Source: Bradyrhizobium sp. CCGB12 (GTDB lineage Bacteria > Pseudomonadota > Alphaproteobacteria > Rhizobiales > Xanthobacteraceae). Taken from it: a DNA stretch of 64,000 nucleotides. Position numbers and translations under genes: made by a program. The notes below the pieces were generated by a model that saw only the letters and a program-made list of their open reading frames with translations, ran no database searches and had not been told where the DNA came from. Location of the stretch: contig NZ_JANADO010000001.1 of NCBI RefSeq assembly GCF_024199845.1, positions 2,604,001 through 2,668,000 on the forward strand. The letters run 5' to 3'. Of the stretch, positions 26,209-34,773 are shown one piece after another. Each line of letters starts with the position of its first letter. The first letter of the stretch is position 1.

Positions 26209-27432
26209 CTACGACGCCGCCCTTGACGCATCGGCCGACAGCCGCGCCAGCAGCGACCTTGCCGTGTCCGATGGCGAGAGCGAATCCACGCTGACCACGG
26301 GATCGCTGCGCATCTCGTGCTTGCCGTTGGAGGTGTGCCGCATCACCGCCGAGAGGCGGCGGGCGATCATGTGCGCGGTGCGGAAATCCGTTTCTGCAAA
26401 CACGACGATCACCGAACCGTCCTTCTGCGCCGTGCCGAAATCCATCTGCCGCATCAGGCGGCTGAGGATGCGCGCGGCGTCGAGCTGGGCGCGGGGATTA
26501 TTGGGATCGAAGGCGAAGCGGGCGACGGAGAGGCCGCCGCCGCGGGCCAGCGTCTGCTCCACCGCCTTGGCGAAATCGCGGGCGAAGGCTTCCACCGTGA
26601 GCAGGCCGCTGCGCGGATCGAGCCAGCCGCCGGCGTCGATCGAGCGCAGGGTGCGGCTCAGCTGCGCTTCCATCGCATGCTGGCGGATCAGCGGCAGGGC
26701 ATTGGCCGCGACCTTCGCCGGCTCGCCCGATATCAGCTCGAGATTGGGCAGATCGTAGCTCTGCGCGAGCTGATGTGCGGTGACGACGACGGGCAGGTTG
26801 CGGAAGCGGGTGTCCTCGGCGAGCACGGTCAGGAAGGCATCGGTGACGCGTGCGGTGAAACCTTCGGCGAGCACGACACCGTCGAGGTCGCGGGTGTTGA
26901 GGTGCTTCGCGGCGGCCTCGATCGAGAGCGCGCCGATGACGCCGACGCGCTCGCCGAGCGCCACCGAGAGCGCGGGATAGGCCGCGCCGCGACCGATCAG
27001 GAGCACGGTGGCATCGCGCGCGGGATCAGCCTCCGGCAGCCTGATCGTCGCTTCCGGCAGCCGGCGCAGGACGGTGGCATGAAGGGTGCGCACGCGTAGC
27101 GCGGCGCGGAGCCGCGCGATCAGGCGGTCGGGATTGCCGCCGCGTGAGGCAAAGGGCAGGGCGTTGGGAGGCAGCGCGCTCGCGGCATCCATGGCCACGA
27201 AGGGAAGGTAGGGCGATTGGCTGGCGATCTTCTTCGCGAAGACCGCTATGTGCGGCTCATGCCCACCGGACATCGCAGCGAGAACCGCGGCCGGCTGCAC
27301 CTGCTCGATCGCGCGTGCCGCGCTGGCCCAGTCGGTGTCGACCACGGGAAAGAGCCGGGCCTCGTCCAGCGCCGCAACGAAGGCGGGGCGCCCGGTATTG
27401 GACACAAACAGGATCGGGCCCGCCTGGGACAT
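26209..27432 (-). CDS. Response-regulator/GGDEF-like protein with degenerate active site
   Basis: A 407-residue protein from the ATG at 27432 (a TTG 21 bases upstream is possible). The N-terminal region looks like one or two receiver-like alpha/beta domains (PILFVSNTGRPAFVAALDEA; ATVLLIGRGAAYPALSVALG) without an obvious phospho-acceptor pattern. From about residue 270 (GGWLDPRSGLLTVEAFARDF) it has the start of a GGDEF diguanylate cyclase domain, but the GG(D/E)EF motif is replaced by KDGSVIV in DGSVIVVFAETDFRTAHM. It is probably catalytically inactive and may bind c-di-GMP or act as a protein scaffold. It converges with mfd, 49 bases apart. Confidence 0.7.
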   Translation of the reverse strand: MSQAGPILFVSNTGRPAFVAALDEARLFPVVDTDWASAARAIEQVQPAAVLAAMSGGHEPHIAVFAKKIASQSPYLPFVAMDAASALPPNALPFASRGGNPDRLIARLRAALRVRTLHATVLRRLPEATIRLPEADPARDATVLLIGRGAAYPALSVALGERVGVIGALSIEAAAKHLNTRDLDGVVLAEGFTARVTDAFLTVLAEDTRFRNLPVVVTAHQLAQSYDLPNLELISGEPAKVAANALPLIRQHAMEAQLSRTLRSIDAGGWLDPRSGLLTVEAFARDFAKAVEQTLARGGGLSVARFAFDPNNPRAQLDAARILSRLMRQMDFGTAQKDGSVIVVFAETDFRTAHMIARRLSAVMRHTSNGKHEMRSDPVVSVDSLSPSDTARSLLARLSADASRAAS

Positions 27433-27516
27433 CGAGATACTCTGATCACGCAATGGTGCCGCGCAATCTAGAGTGACCGCCTTAATGCTGCGTCAACGTA
27501 TCGGTCGAAACTGCGC

Positions 27517-29019
27517 TCAAGCCGGCCCGGAGCGGTCGCGAAAGGCCTCGACCATCAGGGGGTTAAGCCCGAGCTCGTTGAGTGCCTCGCGGGCGCGGGC
27601 ATTGTCCTGGGCCCTTCCTGCCAGCCGATGCCCGGAGAGACGGTCGGGCAGCGCGGTGAGCAGGGCACCCTGGCCGAGCCGGCGGGCCCATTCCTGGAGA
27701 TCGTTGGAGAGGAACCGATAGCCGCCGACCGCCATGATGCCGGAGGGCGGCGCGGTGATGCAGATCGCGCCGCTCGGACGGTCGAGCCGGGCGGCATAGC
27801 CGGTGTCGGCATAGTCACGCGGCGGCTGGGCGATCAGGGTCTCGCCGACGGGCTGCGGCGGGGCATAGGCCGCGATCGGCACCATCGGTCCGCGCAGGCC
27901 GAGCGTGCCCTTCGGCGTCAGCAGGATCTCGCCGGCGATCGAGGAGCCGGACTGCTCGCGCGGGGCGCCGTGCGGTCCCGGCATCACAGCCACGGGCATG
28001 CCGTTCTCGCCGCGGCGGGCGCCGAACAAGCCGGCCTCGCCGAACAGATAGATGTCGGTCAGCGGCGCATGCGGCGCGATCCAGGCATCGCTTGCGGCGA
28101 CCTGCTCGGGCGCGCGCCAGAGGCCGATGACGTTGCGCAAGGTCGGCATCCGCGCCGCGAGGTCGGAATCGCCGAGGCGCAGCGCGAGCTGGGCCGGCGC
28201 GATCAGCACCTCGCATTCGTGCTCGTTGATCTGCTGCTCCAGCACCTCGCTCTCGAAGGGATGATGCAGCGCCAGCGTGCCGCCCGAGAGCAGCCACACC
28301 GCGAGCGAGGAGGCCAGCCCCGCGAACGACATCGACGCGAACGCCGCCATCACGGTCGCGCCCTGCTTGATGTCGGCTTCCAGCGACATCGCCAGCCCGC
28401 CGGCGATCAGGCTGAAATGCGGCCGCGGCACCGGACGGAAGCCTTCTGCCGTGACGTCGAAGGAGATCATCGCCGCCTTGCGGCCGTCCTGGATCACGGT
28501 GCGCGTGGTGCCGGGCGGCCGCGCCAGCACGTCGTCGAGCGACGCCATGCCTTCCGGCAGGTCGGTGCCGAAGCCGCAGACGTGACGGATCGAGAAGGCT
28601 TCCGCGGCCGCATTCATCGCAAGGTCGGCATAGCCGACGCCGTCGACAGTGCTCATGGTGACGATGGCGCGCGCCGCGGTGCGGTTGAGCGCGGCGGTCA
28701 GTTCCGCATGCCGCCACAGCAGCGGCAGCACGGCGACGACGAGGCCGGCGCGATGGGCGGCAAGCACCGTCAGCACGAACTCGACCGTGTTGGGCAGCTG
28801 GATCGCGATGACGGAATTGGCCGGCAGCCCCGATTCGACGAAATACGCCGACAGTGCCTCGATGGCCGTATCGGCCTCGGCATAGCTCATCCGTCGCGGC
28901 TGGTGCCCGGTCACGCGCGCCTTGTTGAGGGGATCGAGCAGAGCGGTCGCGTGCGGCTGCCGGGTCAGCGTGCGCTGAAACAGCGTGTCGAGCGTCGGCG
29001 ATACGGCTGGCTGGTTCAC
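27517..29019 (-). CDS. AMP-binding (acyl-CoA synthetase-like) protein, probably degenerate
   Basis: A 500-residue member of the ANL adenylate-forming superfamily. Recognisable are the N-terminal substrate-loading region (MSYAEADTAIEALSAYF, then AIQLPNTVEFVLTVLAAHRAG) and FMVGEVL-like loops further on. The consensus phosphate-binding loop (YTSGTTGxPK) is replaced by a non-matching segment (SFDVTAEGFRPVPRPHF) and the C-terminal lid is unusual, so adenylation is doubtful. It starts with GTG 4 bases after the stop of the upstream solute-binding protein gene, so the two are almost certainly co-transcribed. A binding or scaffold role in the same uptake pathway is possible; the substrate cannot be read from sequence. 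Confidence 0.75.
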   Translation of the reverse strand: MNQPAVSPTLDTLFQRTLTRQPHATALLDPLNKARVTGHQPRRMSYAEADTAIEALSAYFVESGLPANSVIAIQLPNTVEFVLTVLAAHRAGLVVAVLPLLWRHAELTAALNRTAARAIVTMSTVDGVGYADLAMNAAAEAFSIRHVCGFGTDLPEGMASLDDVLARPPGTTRTVIQDGRKAAMISFDVTAEGFRPVPRPHFSLIAGGLAMSLEADIKQGATVMAAFASMSFAGLASSLAVWLLSGGTLALHHPFESEVLEQQINEHECEVLIAPAQLALRLGDSDLAARMPTLRNVIGLWRAPEQVAASDAWIAPHAPLTDIYLFGEAGLFGARRGENGMPVAVMPGPHGAPREQSGSSIAGEILLTPKGTLGLRGPMVPIAAYAPPQPVGETLIAQPPRDYADTGYAARLDRPSGAICITAPPSGIMAVGGYRFLSNDLQEWARRLGQGALLTALPDRLSGHRLAGRAQDNARAREALNELGLNPLMVEAFRDRSGPA

Positions 29020-29023
29020 GGCG

Positions 29024-30904
29024 TCACTTTGCTTGATGAGCTTGCGGCTGCCCTTTCGACCACCAGGTCTCCGGCAAATAGCCGGACAGCGAAGTGGCCT
29101 TTGGCCGTTCTATCCGATTCCAGCGCGCGATCCATTGCTCGGATACGTTAAACAGGGGGATTGTGTAGAAGCCGGAGATCAGGGCGCGGTCGAGTGCGCG
29201 CACCGCCGAGACGAAATCCGTATGTTCACGGGCCTCCAGCAGGGCGGCGATCATGGCATCGACGGCCGGATCCCTGGCGCCCATGTAGTTGCGCGTGCCC
29301 GGATTGTCGGCGGCAGCGCTGCCCCAATAAAAATACTGCTCGTTGCCGGGCGACAGCGATTGGTCCCAGCGGTTCTGGATCATGTCGAACTCGTAAGCGA
29401 GCCGGCGCTGATCGAACTGCACGGGATCGACCGAGCGCACGGTCGTCTCGATGCCGGCGCGCTTGAGGTCGCGCTGGAAGGCGAGCGCGATACGCTCCTG
29501 GTCGCGGGTCGTGACCATGATCTCGAAGCTGAAGGGCGCCTTGGTCGCGCGGTTGCGCAGCACGGTTCCGTCGAGATCGTAGCCGGCCTCCGACAACAGT
29601 TTCAGCGCGGCGCGCAGCGTGGTGCGGTCGCGCCCCGAGCCGTCGGTGACCGGTAGGTGGTAGCTGCCGTCCATGATGTCGGGCGGGATCTGTGCGGCGA
29701 AGGGTTTCAGCAGCTCACGCTCGCGCGCATCCGCCGGGCGGCCATAGGCCGACAGGTCCGAGCCGGCGAAATAGCCGGCGACGCGCGAATAGAGGCCGAA
29801 GAAATAGTTGCGGTTGACCAGCTCGAAATCGAACAGCAGCGTCAGCGCCTTGCGCACGCGGATGTCGGCGAAGATCGGACGGCGGGTGTTGAACACCAGG
29901 AATTCGGAAGGCTGCGGGACCCCCGGCTTGATGGTCTCGCGGATCACCTGACCGCTGCGCGCGGCCGGAAAATCATAGCCGTCGTGCCAGCGCAGGGGCT
30001 CGTGCTCGACACGGAAATCATAGAGGCCGCGCTTGAAGGCTTCGAACTGGCCGTTGGCCTCGCGAAAATAGTCGAGCCTGATCTCGTCGAAATTGTAGAG
30101 CCCGCGATTGATCGGGAGGTCGCGGCCCCAATAGTCGGGATTGCGGGTCAGCGTCACGCTGGCGCCTGGCTTCACCGCCGTGACGCGATAGGGGCCGGAG
30201 CCGACCGGGCTCGTCAGCGTCGTCTCCTCGAAGCTGGCGACATCCACGGCATGCTTCGGCAGGATCGGCATCAGGCCGAGAATCAGTGGCAGCTCGCGGT
30301 CATTGGCGTCGGTGAGGTCGAAGCGGACGGTGAGGGGATCGGGCGCCTCGGCCTTCGCGACTTTGGCGTAATACTGCCGATGATTGGGACGGCCGTGGTC
30401 GCGCAAGAGCTGCCAGGAGAACAGCACGTCCTCGGCCAGCACGGGTTTGCCGTCGGAGAAGCGGGCGCGTGGATCGAGGCGGAACGTGACAAAGGTGCGG
30501 TCGTCGTTGGTTTCGACGGTCCTGGCGAGCAGGCCATAAAGCGTGAACGGCTCATCCTGACCGCGCGCGAGCAGGCTCTCGACCACGTAGCTCCGCACCT
30601 GCTGAACGGCCAATCCCCTCACGATGAAGGGATTGAGACTGTCGAAGGTGCCGAGAACACCCCAGGTCATGCGGCCGCCTTTAGGAGCATCCGGATTGAC
30701 GTAGGGCATATGGGTGAAATCGGCAGGCATCGCCGGCTTGCCGTGCATGGCAATGGCATAGGCTTCCTCGGCCCGCGCGACGCCCGCCGACAGCCCGACG
30801 GAGAGGGCCAAGACGAGAGCCAAGACGAGAGCCAAGACGAGAGCCCGGGCGAGACGGCAGAGGCGGAGTCCGGGGCCCTCGAAGAGGCGCTGGAACATGA
30901 ACAT
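29024..30904 (-). CDS. Family 5 (peptide-type) solute-binding protein
   Basis: A 626-residue periplasmic binding protein from the ATG at 30904 (a second ATG is six bases inside). The signal peptide spans residues 1-45 and contains a repeated LALV core encoded by a 12-bp DNA repeat, ending SAGVARA. The mature protein has the family 5 pattern: GGRMTWGVLGTFDSLNPF, YGLLARTVETNDD, VRFDLTDANDRELPL, SPVGSGPYRVTA and FYTIPLFNVSEQWI. Family members deliver oligopeptides, nickel, opines or microcin-like molecules to ABC permeases. No permease or ATPase genes are adjacent, so it either shares a transporter encoded elsewhere or acts in sensing. It is followed directly by the degenerate AMP-binding gene. 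Confidence 0.85.
   Translation of the reverse strand: MFMFQRLFEGPGLRLCRLARALVLALVLALVLALSVGLSAGVARAEEAYAIAMHGKPAMPADFTHMPYVNPDAPKGGRMTWGVLGTFDSLNPFIVRGLAVQQVRSYVVESLLARGQDEPFTLYGLLARTVETNDDRTFVTFRLDPRARFSDGKPVLAEDVLFSWQLLRDHGRPNHRQYYAKVAKAEAPDPLTVRFDLTDANDRELPLILGLMPILPKHAVDVASFEETTLTSPVGSGPYRVTAVKPGASVTLTRNPDYWGRDLPINRGLYNFDEIRLDYFREANGQFEAFKRGLYDFRVEHEPLRWHDGYDFPAARSGQVIRETIKPGVPQPSEFLVFNTRRPIFADIRVRKALTLLFDFELVNRNYFFGLYSRVAGYFAGSDLSAYGRPADARERELLKPFAAQIPPDIMDGSYHLPVTDGSGRDRTTLRAALKLLSEAGYDLDGTVLRNRATKAPFSFEIMVTTRDQERIALAFQRDLKRAGIETTVRSVDPVQFDQRRLAYEFDMIQNRWDQSLSPGNEQYFYWGSAAADNPGTRNYMGARDPAVDAMIAALLEAREHTDFVSAVRALDRALISGFYTIPLFNVSEQWIARWNRIERPKATSLSGYLPETWWSKGQPQAHQAK
30801..30846. repeat. 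12-bp tandem repeat in a signal-peptide coding region
   Basis: About three and a half copies of GAGAGCCAAGAC, read on the minus strand as repeated LALV in the hydrophobic core of the signal peptide of the family 5 binding protein. The unit preserves the frame, so copy-number change would lengthen or shorten the signal core. Confidence 0.8.
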
Positions 30905-31163
30905 CGGCACACGTTGATTCGAAGACCGGGGGCCCTGAATCCTATCACAGGGAATTTCCCGGGGCGCAGCTGAGGATGTGGTCAAAGACGCCTGTCGGCA
31001 TTGATCTTTTCGTCGGCCACGCTAAAAGGCGGTCAATCGCGCAGGAGCGCCGAGCCCGTCACTTATCCGCCTCAATTGACGGGGAGAGAGCCGCGCCCAA
31101 GGCGGCTAGGTTCGGCGCTTCGGAGCGGTTCGGGCACTTCCCGTTCAGAAAGGGTTTTCCGCA

Positions 31164-31979
31164 ATGAATTTCTGTTACTTGGCCGCGTCCGTCCGGCCGC
31201 GCGGGCGACTTCTCGCCTTGTTGACGGCGACGGCGTTGGCCGTTCCGTTTGCCGCCGAGGCCCAGACCCCGGCGCCGGCCCAGGGTGCCCCTAAGGCGGC
31301 TCCGGCCCCGAAAGCCGCTCCGAAGGCTGCCCCCAAGGCCCCGGCGCCCGCGGCGTCTCCGCAGGCCCAGCAGGCTCCCGCGCAGGGCGCCCCGCAGCAG
31401 GGCGCGGCCCAGCCGGCCGATCAGCAGATCCAGCTGATCTACGCCCCCTGGACCAAGTTCTGCCTGAAGGGTCAGGACGCCAATGCCAAGCAGGTCTGCT
31501 TCACCGGCAAGGACGGCCGCATCGAATCGGGGCAGCCGGTCATCGCCGCCGTGATCATCGAGCCGGAAGGCGAGCCCAAGAAGATCCTGCGCGTGACGCT
31601 GCCGCTCGGCATGCAGCTCGTGCACGGCACCCGCATCATCGTGGACAACAATGCGCCGTTGCAGAGCCCGTATGTGATCTGCTTCCAGAACGGCTGCATG
31701 TCGGACTACGAGGCTACGCCCGAACTCATCAACAACATGAAGAAGGGCCAGAATCTCGTTGTCCAGGCGATCAATGCCAACGGAGCGCCGCTGACGCTGC
31801 CGCTGCCGCTCGCCGGCGAATTCCAGAAAGCTTATGACGGTCCGCCGACCGATCCGAAGGTGTTCGAGGAAAATCAGAAGAAGCTTCAGGAAGAGCTTCA
31901 GAAGAAGGCCGAAGAGCAGCGCAAGAAGCTCGAGCAGGGTGGCGCTGTCCCCGGCGCACCGCCGACTGCCCAGAAATAA
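31164..31979 (+). CDS. ialB: IalB-like invasion-associated protein
   Basis: A 271-residue secreted protein. The signal peptide ends at about residue 33 (PFAAEAQTP), followed by an Ala/Pro/Gln-rich segment to about residue 85, the IalB domain (IYAPWTKFCLKGQ, KQVCFTGKDGR, VTLPLGMQLVHGTRI, YVICFQNGCMSDYEAT) with four Cys at family positions, and a C-terminal coiled coil (EENQKKLQEELQKKAEEQR). IalB was first described in Bartonella, where it contributes to entry into red cells; in free-living rhizobia the role is unknown but an envelope or stress function is plausible. It is followed by a strong bidirectional terminator. Confidence 0.88.
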   Translation: MNFCYLAASVRPRGRLLALLTATALAVPFAAEAQTPAPAQGAPKAAPAPKAAPKAAPKAPAPAASPQAQQAPAQGAPQQGAAQPADQQIQLIYAPWTKFCLKGQDANAKQVCFTGKDGRIESGQPVIAAVIIEPEGEPKKILRVTLPLGMQLVHGTRIIVDNNAPLQSPYVICFQNGCMSDYEATPELINNMKKGQNLVVQAINANGAPLTLPLPLAGEFQKAYDGPPTDPKVFEENQKKLQEELQKKAEEQRKKLEQGGAVPGAPPTAQK

Positions 31980-32004
31980 GCGGGACCAAATCCCGGACGT
32001 CACG

Positions 32005-32034
32005 AAAAAGGCGCTCATATGAGCGCCTTTTTTT
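32005..32034. terminator. Strong bidirectional intrinsic terminator
   Basis: AAAAAGGCGCTC (32005-32016) pairs with GAGCGCCTTTTT, with the loop ATAT, flanked by A- and T-runs on both sides. It separates the convergent ialB-like and hspQ genes and can end both transcripts. Confidence 0.92.
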
Positions 32035-32060
32035 GTTCGTCGCCTGCTAGCGGCGAAGTT

Positions 32061-32393
32061 CTAGTTCAGCGATGGGTTGCGCGGCCGGTAGCCGCCGGCC
32101 TTGTCCTTGATGAAGATCTCGGCAACCTGGGAATGCCGGACCGGCTCGCCGGAATCATCCGGCAGCAGATTCTGTTCCGAGACATAGGCGACGTATTCCG
32201 ACTCCGCGTTCTCCGCGAGCAGGTGGTAGAACGGCTGGTCCTTGTGGGGCCGCACCTCCTCGGGGATCGACAGCCACCACTCCTCGGTGTTGTTGAATTC
32301 CGGATCGATGTCGAAGATCACGCCCCGGAACGAGAAGATCCGGTGGCGCACGACCTGTCCGATCTGGAATTTGGCGGTCCTCGCTTTAATCAT
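32061..32393 (-). CDS. hspQ: HspQ, heat shock / hemimethylated-DNA-binding protein
   Basis: A 110-residue protein of the HspQ/YccV family: KFQIGQVVRHRIFSFRGVIF, DIDPEFNNTEEWW, KDQPFYHLLAEN and YVAYVSEQNLL are all typical, with a C-terminal KDKAGGYRPRNPSLN. In enterobacteria HspQ binds hemimethylated oriC DNA and acts as a specificity-enhancing factor for the Lon protease. Length is normal. It is convergent with the ialB-like gene, with which it shares the terminator at 32005-32034, and divergent from the AEC transporter. Function in this organism is inferred from the family. Confidence 0.92.
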   Translation of the reverse strand: MIKARTAKFQIGQVVRHRIFSFRGVIFDIDPEFNNTEEWWLSIPEEVRPHKDQPFYHLLAENAESEYVAYVSEQNLLPDDSGEPVRHSQVAEIFIKDKAGGYRPRNPSLN

Positions 32394-32499
32394 CCCCCGT
32401 CGATAGACCAGGATTGTGGCCGATGCTAGTGGCCTTGTCGGGAATTAACCTTCGCGTCAGGGGCGGATAGCCCCCAAGTCCTGAGAAAACACTTCATCA

Positions 32500-33453
32500 A
32501 TGGTCGATATCCTCAATCTGGCTCTACCCTATTTCGGCTTGATCTTCGTCGGATTTGCCTGCGGCAAGGTCAAGTCCTTGCCGGAATCGGGCCTCGCCTG
32601 GATGAACTTCTTCCTGCTCTACGTCTCGCTGCCGGCGCTGCTGTTCGCGATCATGTCGAAGACGCCGTTTGCGGAATTGAACAACCCGCCGTTCCTGATC
32701 GCGACAACGCTGTCGACAGTTGCGGCGTTCACGCTGGCGCTGGTGGTTGGCAAGGTGCTGGGCCGGCTGACGCTGCGCGAGGCGACGCTCGCGGGCCTGT
32801 CCGGCGGCTACGGCAATATCGGCTACATGGGGCCGGGCCTGGCGCTCGCGGTGCTCGGGCCGAAGGCCTCGGCGCCGACCGCGCTGATCTTCTGTTGCGA
32901 CAGCATCTTCCTGTTCACGATCGTGCCGCTGCTGATCGAGCTCTCCGACCGCGACCATCCCTCGCTGGTGCACGCCTTCGGCGTCGTGCTGAAGCAGATC
33001 GTGCTCAATCCGCTGATCATGTCGGCCTGCTTCGGCGCGGCGGTCGCGGCGCTGCATATCGAGCTGCCGGTCGCGCTCGACCGCACCATCACCTTTCTTC
33101 AGAACGCAGCTGCTCCGACTGCACTCTTCGTGCTCGGCGTGACCGTGGCACTGCGCCCGTTCGACCGGGTGCCGTGGGAGGTGCCGGGCGTGATTGCTGT
33201 CAAGCTGCTGATCCATCCGCTCGCGGCGTTCGGCCTGATGCTGGCATTCGGTCCATTCGCGCAGCCCTGGGCCGCGACCGCGGTGCTGATGGCCTCATTG
33301 CCGCCAGCGCTGAATGTGTTCGTGATAGCCCGGCAGAACGATGCCTGGATCGAATCCGCCTCCGTCGCGGTGCTGCTCGGCACCTTCGCCTCCGTGGTCA
33401 CGCTGACCAGCGTGATGTGGGCGATCCAGAGCGGCCGGCTGGTGTTTCCGTGA
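32500..33453 (+). CDS. AEC-family (auxin efflux carrier-type) transporter
   Basis: A 317-residue integral membrane protein with about ten helices. The N-terminus NLALPYFGLIFVGFACGKV and the two helix-breaking segments YGNIGYMGPGLALAVLG and LMASLPPALNVFVIARQND are typical of the auxin efflux carrier/malonate transporter (MdcF-type) family. Transport substrates of bacterial members include malonate and other organic acids; none can be deduced here. It ends 6 bases before the stop of the convergent UbiH-like gene, leaving almost no room for a terminator between them. Confidence 0.88.
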   Translation: MVDILNLALPYFGLIFVGFACGKVKSLPESGLAWMNFFLLYVSLPALLFAIMSKTPFAELNNPPFLIATTLSTVAAFTLALVVGKVLGRLTLREATLAGLSGGYGNIGYMGPGLALAVLGPKASAPTALIFCCDSIFLFTIVPLLIELSDRDHPSLVHAFGVVLKQIVLNPLIMSACFGAAVAALHIELPVALDRTITFLQNAAAPTALFVLGVTVALRPFDRVPWEVPGVIAVKLLIHPLAAFGLMLAFGPFAQPWAATAVLMASLPPALNVFVIARQNDAWIESASVAVLLGTFASVVTLTSVMWAIQSGRLVFP

Positions 33454-33459
33454 GTGGGC

Positions 33460-34644
33460 TTACCTGCGCCATGTCGGCGTCAGGCCCTCACGCATCGCAA
33501 AGCGCCGGAGCGGGCCGATGGCGCCGAGCAGGTGCATGCCGACGGCGCGGACCGGCTGGAGCGGCAGGAAATCGTTGAGCAGGGAGCGGTTGGCGATGTC
33601 GATCGCAAAGGTTCGGCTCAAGATGTCTGGACGCCGCGCCCGGTCGTAGCGCTTGAGCACATCGCCCGCTCCGGGATCCTGGCCCGCTGCGATGGCCTCG
33701 CCTGCGAGCCGGGCGACGTCGGCGGCATCGCGGAGGCCAAGGTTGAGGCCCTGGGCGCCGATCGGGGGAACCACATGGGCAGCTTCGCCGACAAGCGCGA
33801 TGCGGTCGCAGCCGAAGGATTTTGGACGTTCGATTGCCAACGGGAACAGGTTGCGCCCGGGCTCGACCGTCATGCGTCCCAGGATCGAATGCGACTGTTT
33901 CTCGATCGCGGCCGACAGTTCCTCGTCGCTCAGGCCGCGCAACCGTTCGGCTTCCGCGGGTGCTGCGACCCAGACGATGCTGGAACGGTCGCCGGGCAGG
34001 GGCACGAACACGCAGGGACCGTGCGGCGTGTGGAACTCGGTCGAGACATTGCGATGCGGCCGCGCGTGTCCGACGTTGAAGGTCAGCGCGGTCTGCGTCA
34101 GTTCGCGCCGCGTCACGGCGATGCCGGCAGCCTCGCGACACAGCGAATGCCGGCCATCGGCGCCGACCACAAGCCGGGCCGAGAGGAATTGTGCCGAGGT
34201 CGTGCGGACGGCGACGTCGTCGGCTTCGATCACGACGCTTTCGGCCTCGTCGTCGAAGCGGGCGAGGTGAGGAAGTTCGGCCGCCCGCTCTTCGAGCGCC
34301 AGCATCAGCGAACGGTTGTCGATGTTGTAGCCGAACGCGTCGAGACCGATCTCGTGACAGGAGAACCGGACCTCGGGCGCGCGGAACAGCCGGCCGGTGT
34401 CGTCGACGAGGCGCATGACCTCGAGCGCGGCCGCCTTGTCCTTGCAGCGCGACCAGACGTCGAGGGTTTCCAGGAGATCGACGGAGGCGCCCAACAGCGC
34501 GGTGGTGCGGTTGTCGGCATAGGGCACGCGCCGCGCCACCAGCGCGGTCCGCGCACCGGCCTGCGCCAATGCGATCGCCGCTGCAAGTCCGGCCGGTCCG
34601 CCGCCGATCACGGCGGCGTCATGGAGTGTCGATGCGCCTGTCAT
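33460..34644 (-). CDS. UbiH/UbiF-family FAD-dependent hydroxylase
   Basis: A 394-residue flavoprotein monooxygenase. Residues 14-21 (GGGPAGLA) form the FAD-binding Rossmann motif, RLVVGADGRHSLCRE is the conserved DG motif, and IALVGEAAHVVPPIGAQGLNLGLRDA the GD-type FAD-contact motif with the family-specific PIGAQG. It probably hydroxylates an intermediate of ubiquinone biosynthesis; in alphaproteobacteria members of this group (UbiL, UbiM, UbiH-like) differ in the ring position they use, which cannot be read here. It ends 6 bases from the AEC transporter stop. The pcs gene starts divergently about 130 bases away. Confidence 0.87.
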   Translation of the reverse strand: MTGASTLHDAAVIGGGPAGLAAAIALAQAGARTALVARRVPYADNRTTALLGASVDLLETLDVWSRCKDKAAALEVMRLVDDTGRLFRAPEVRFSCHEIGLDAFGYNIDNRSLMLALEERAAELPHLARFDDEAESVVIEADDVAVRTTSAQFLSARLVVGADGRHSLCREAAGIAVTRRELTQTALTFNVGHARPHRNVSTEFHTPHGPCVFVPLPGDRSSIVWVAAPAEAERLRGLSDEELSAAIEKQSHSILGRMTVEPGRNLFPLAIERPKSFGCDRIALVGEAAHVVPPIGAQGLNLGLRDAADVARLAGEAIAAGQDPGAGDVLKRYDRARRPDILSRTFAIDIANRSLLNDFLPLQPVRAVGMHLLGAIGPLRRFAMREGLTPTWRR

Positions 34645-34773
34645 GGAACGACAATTGACACGCCCGGCGGCAAATTCAAGCCCAGCTATATTTCCCTGAT
34701 TTTATGACGAATTGTGCGACCGGGCGCCGCAATGGCTTATGTGCAAATCGGTCTCGTTCTGATAGCAGAAGCC

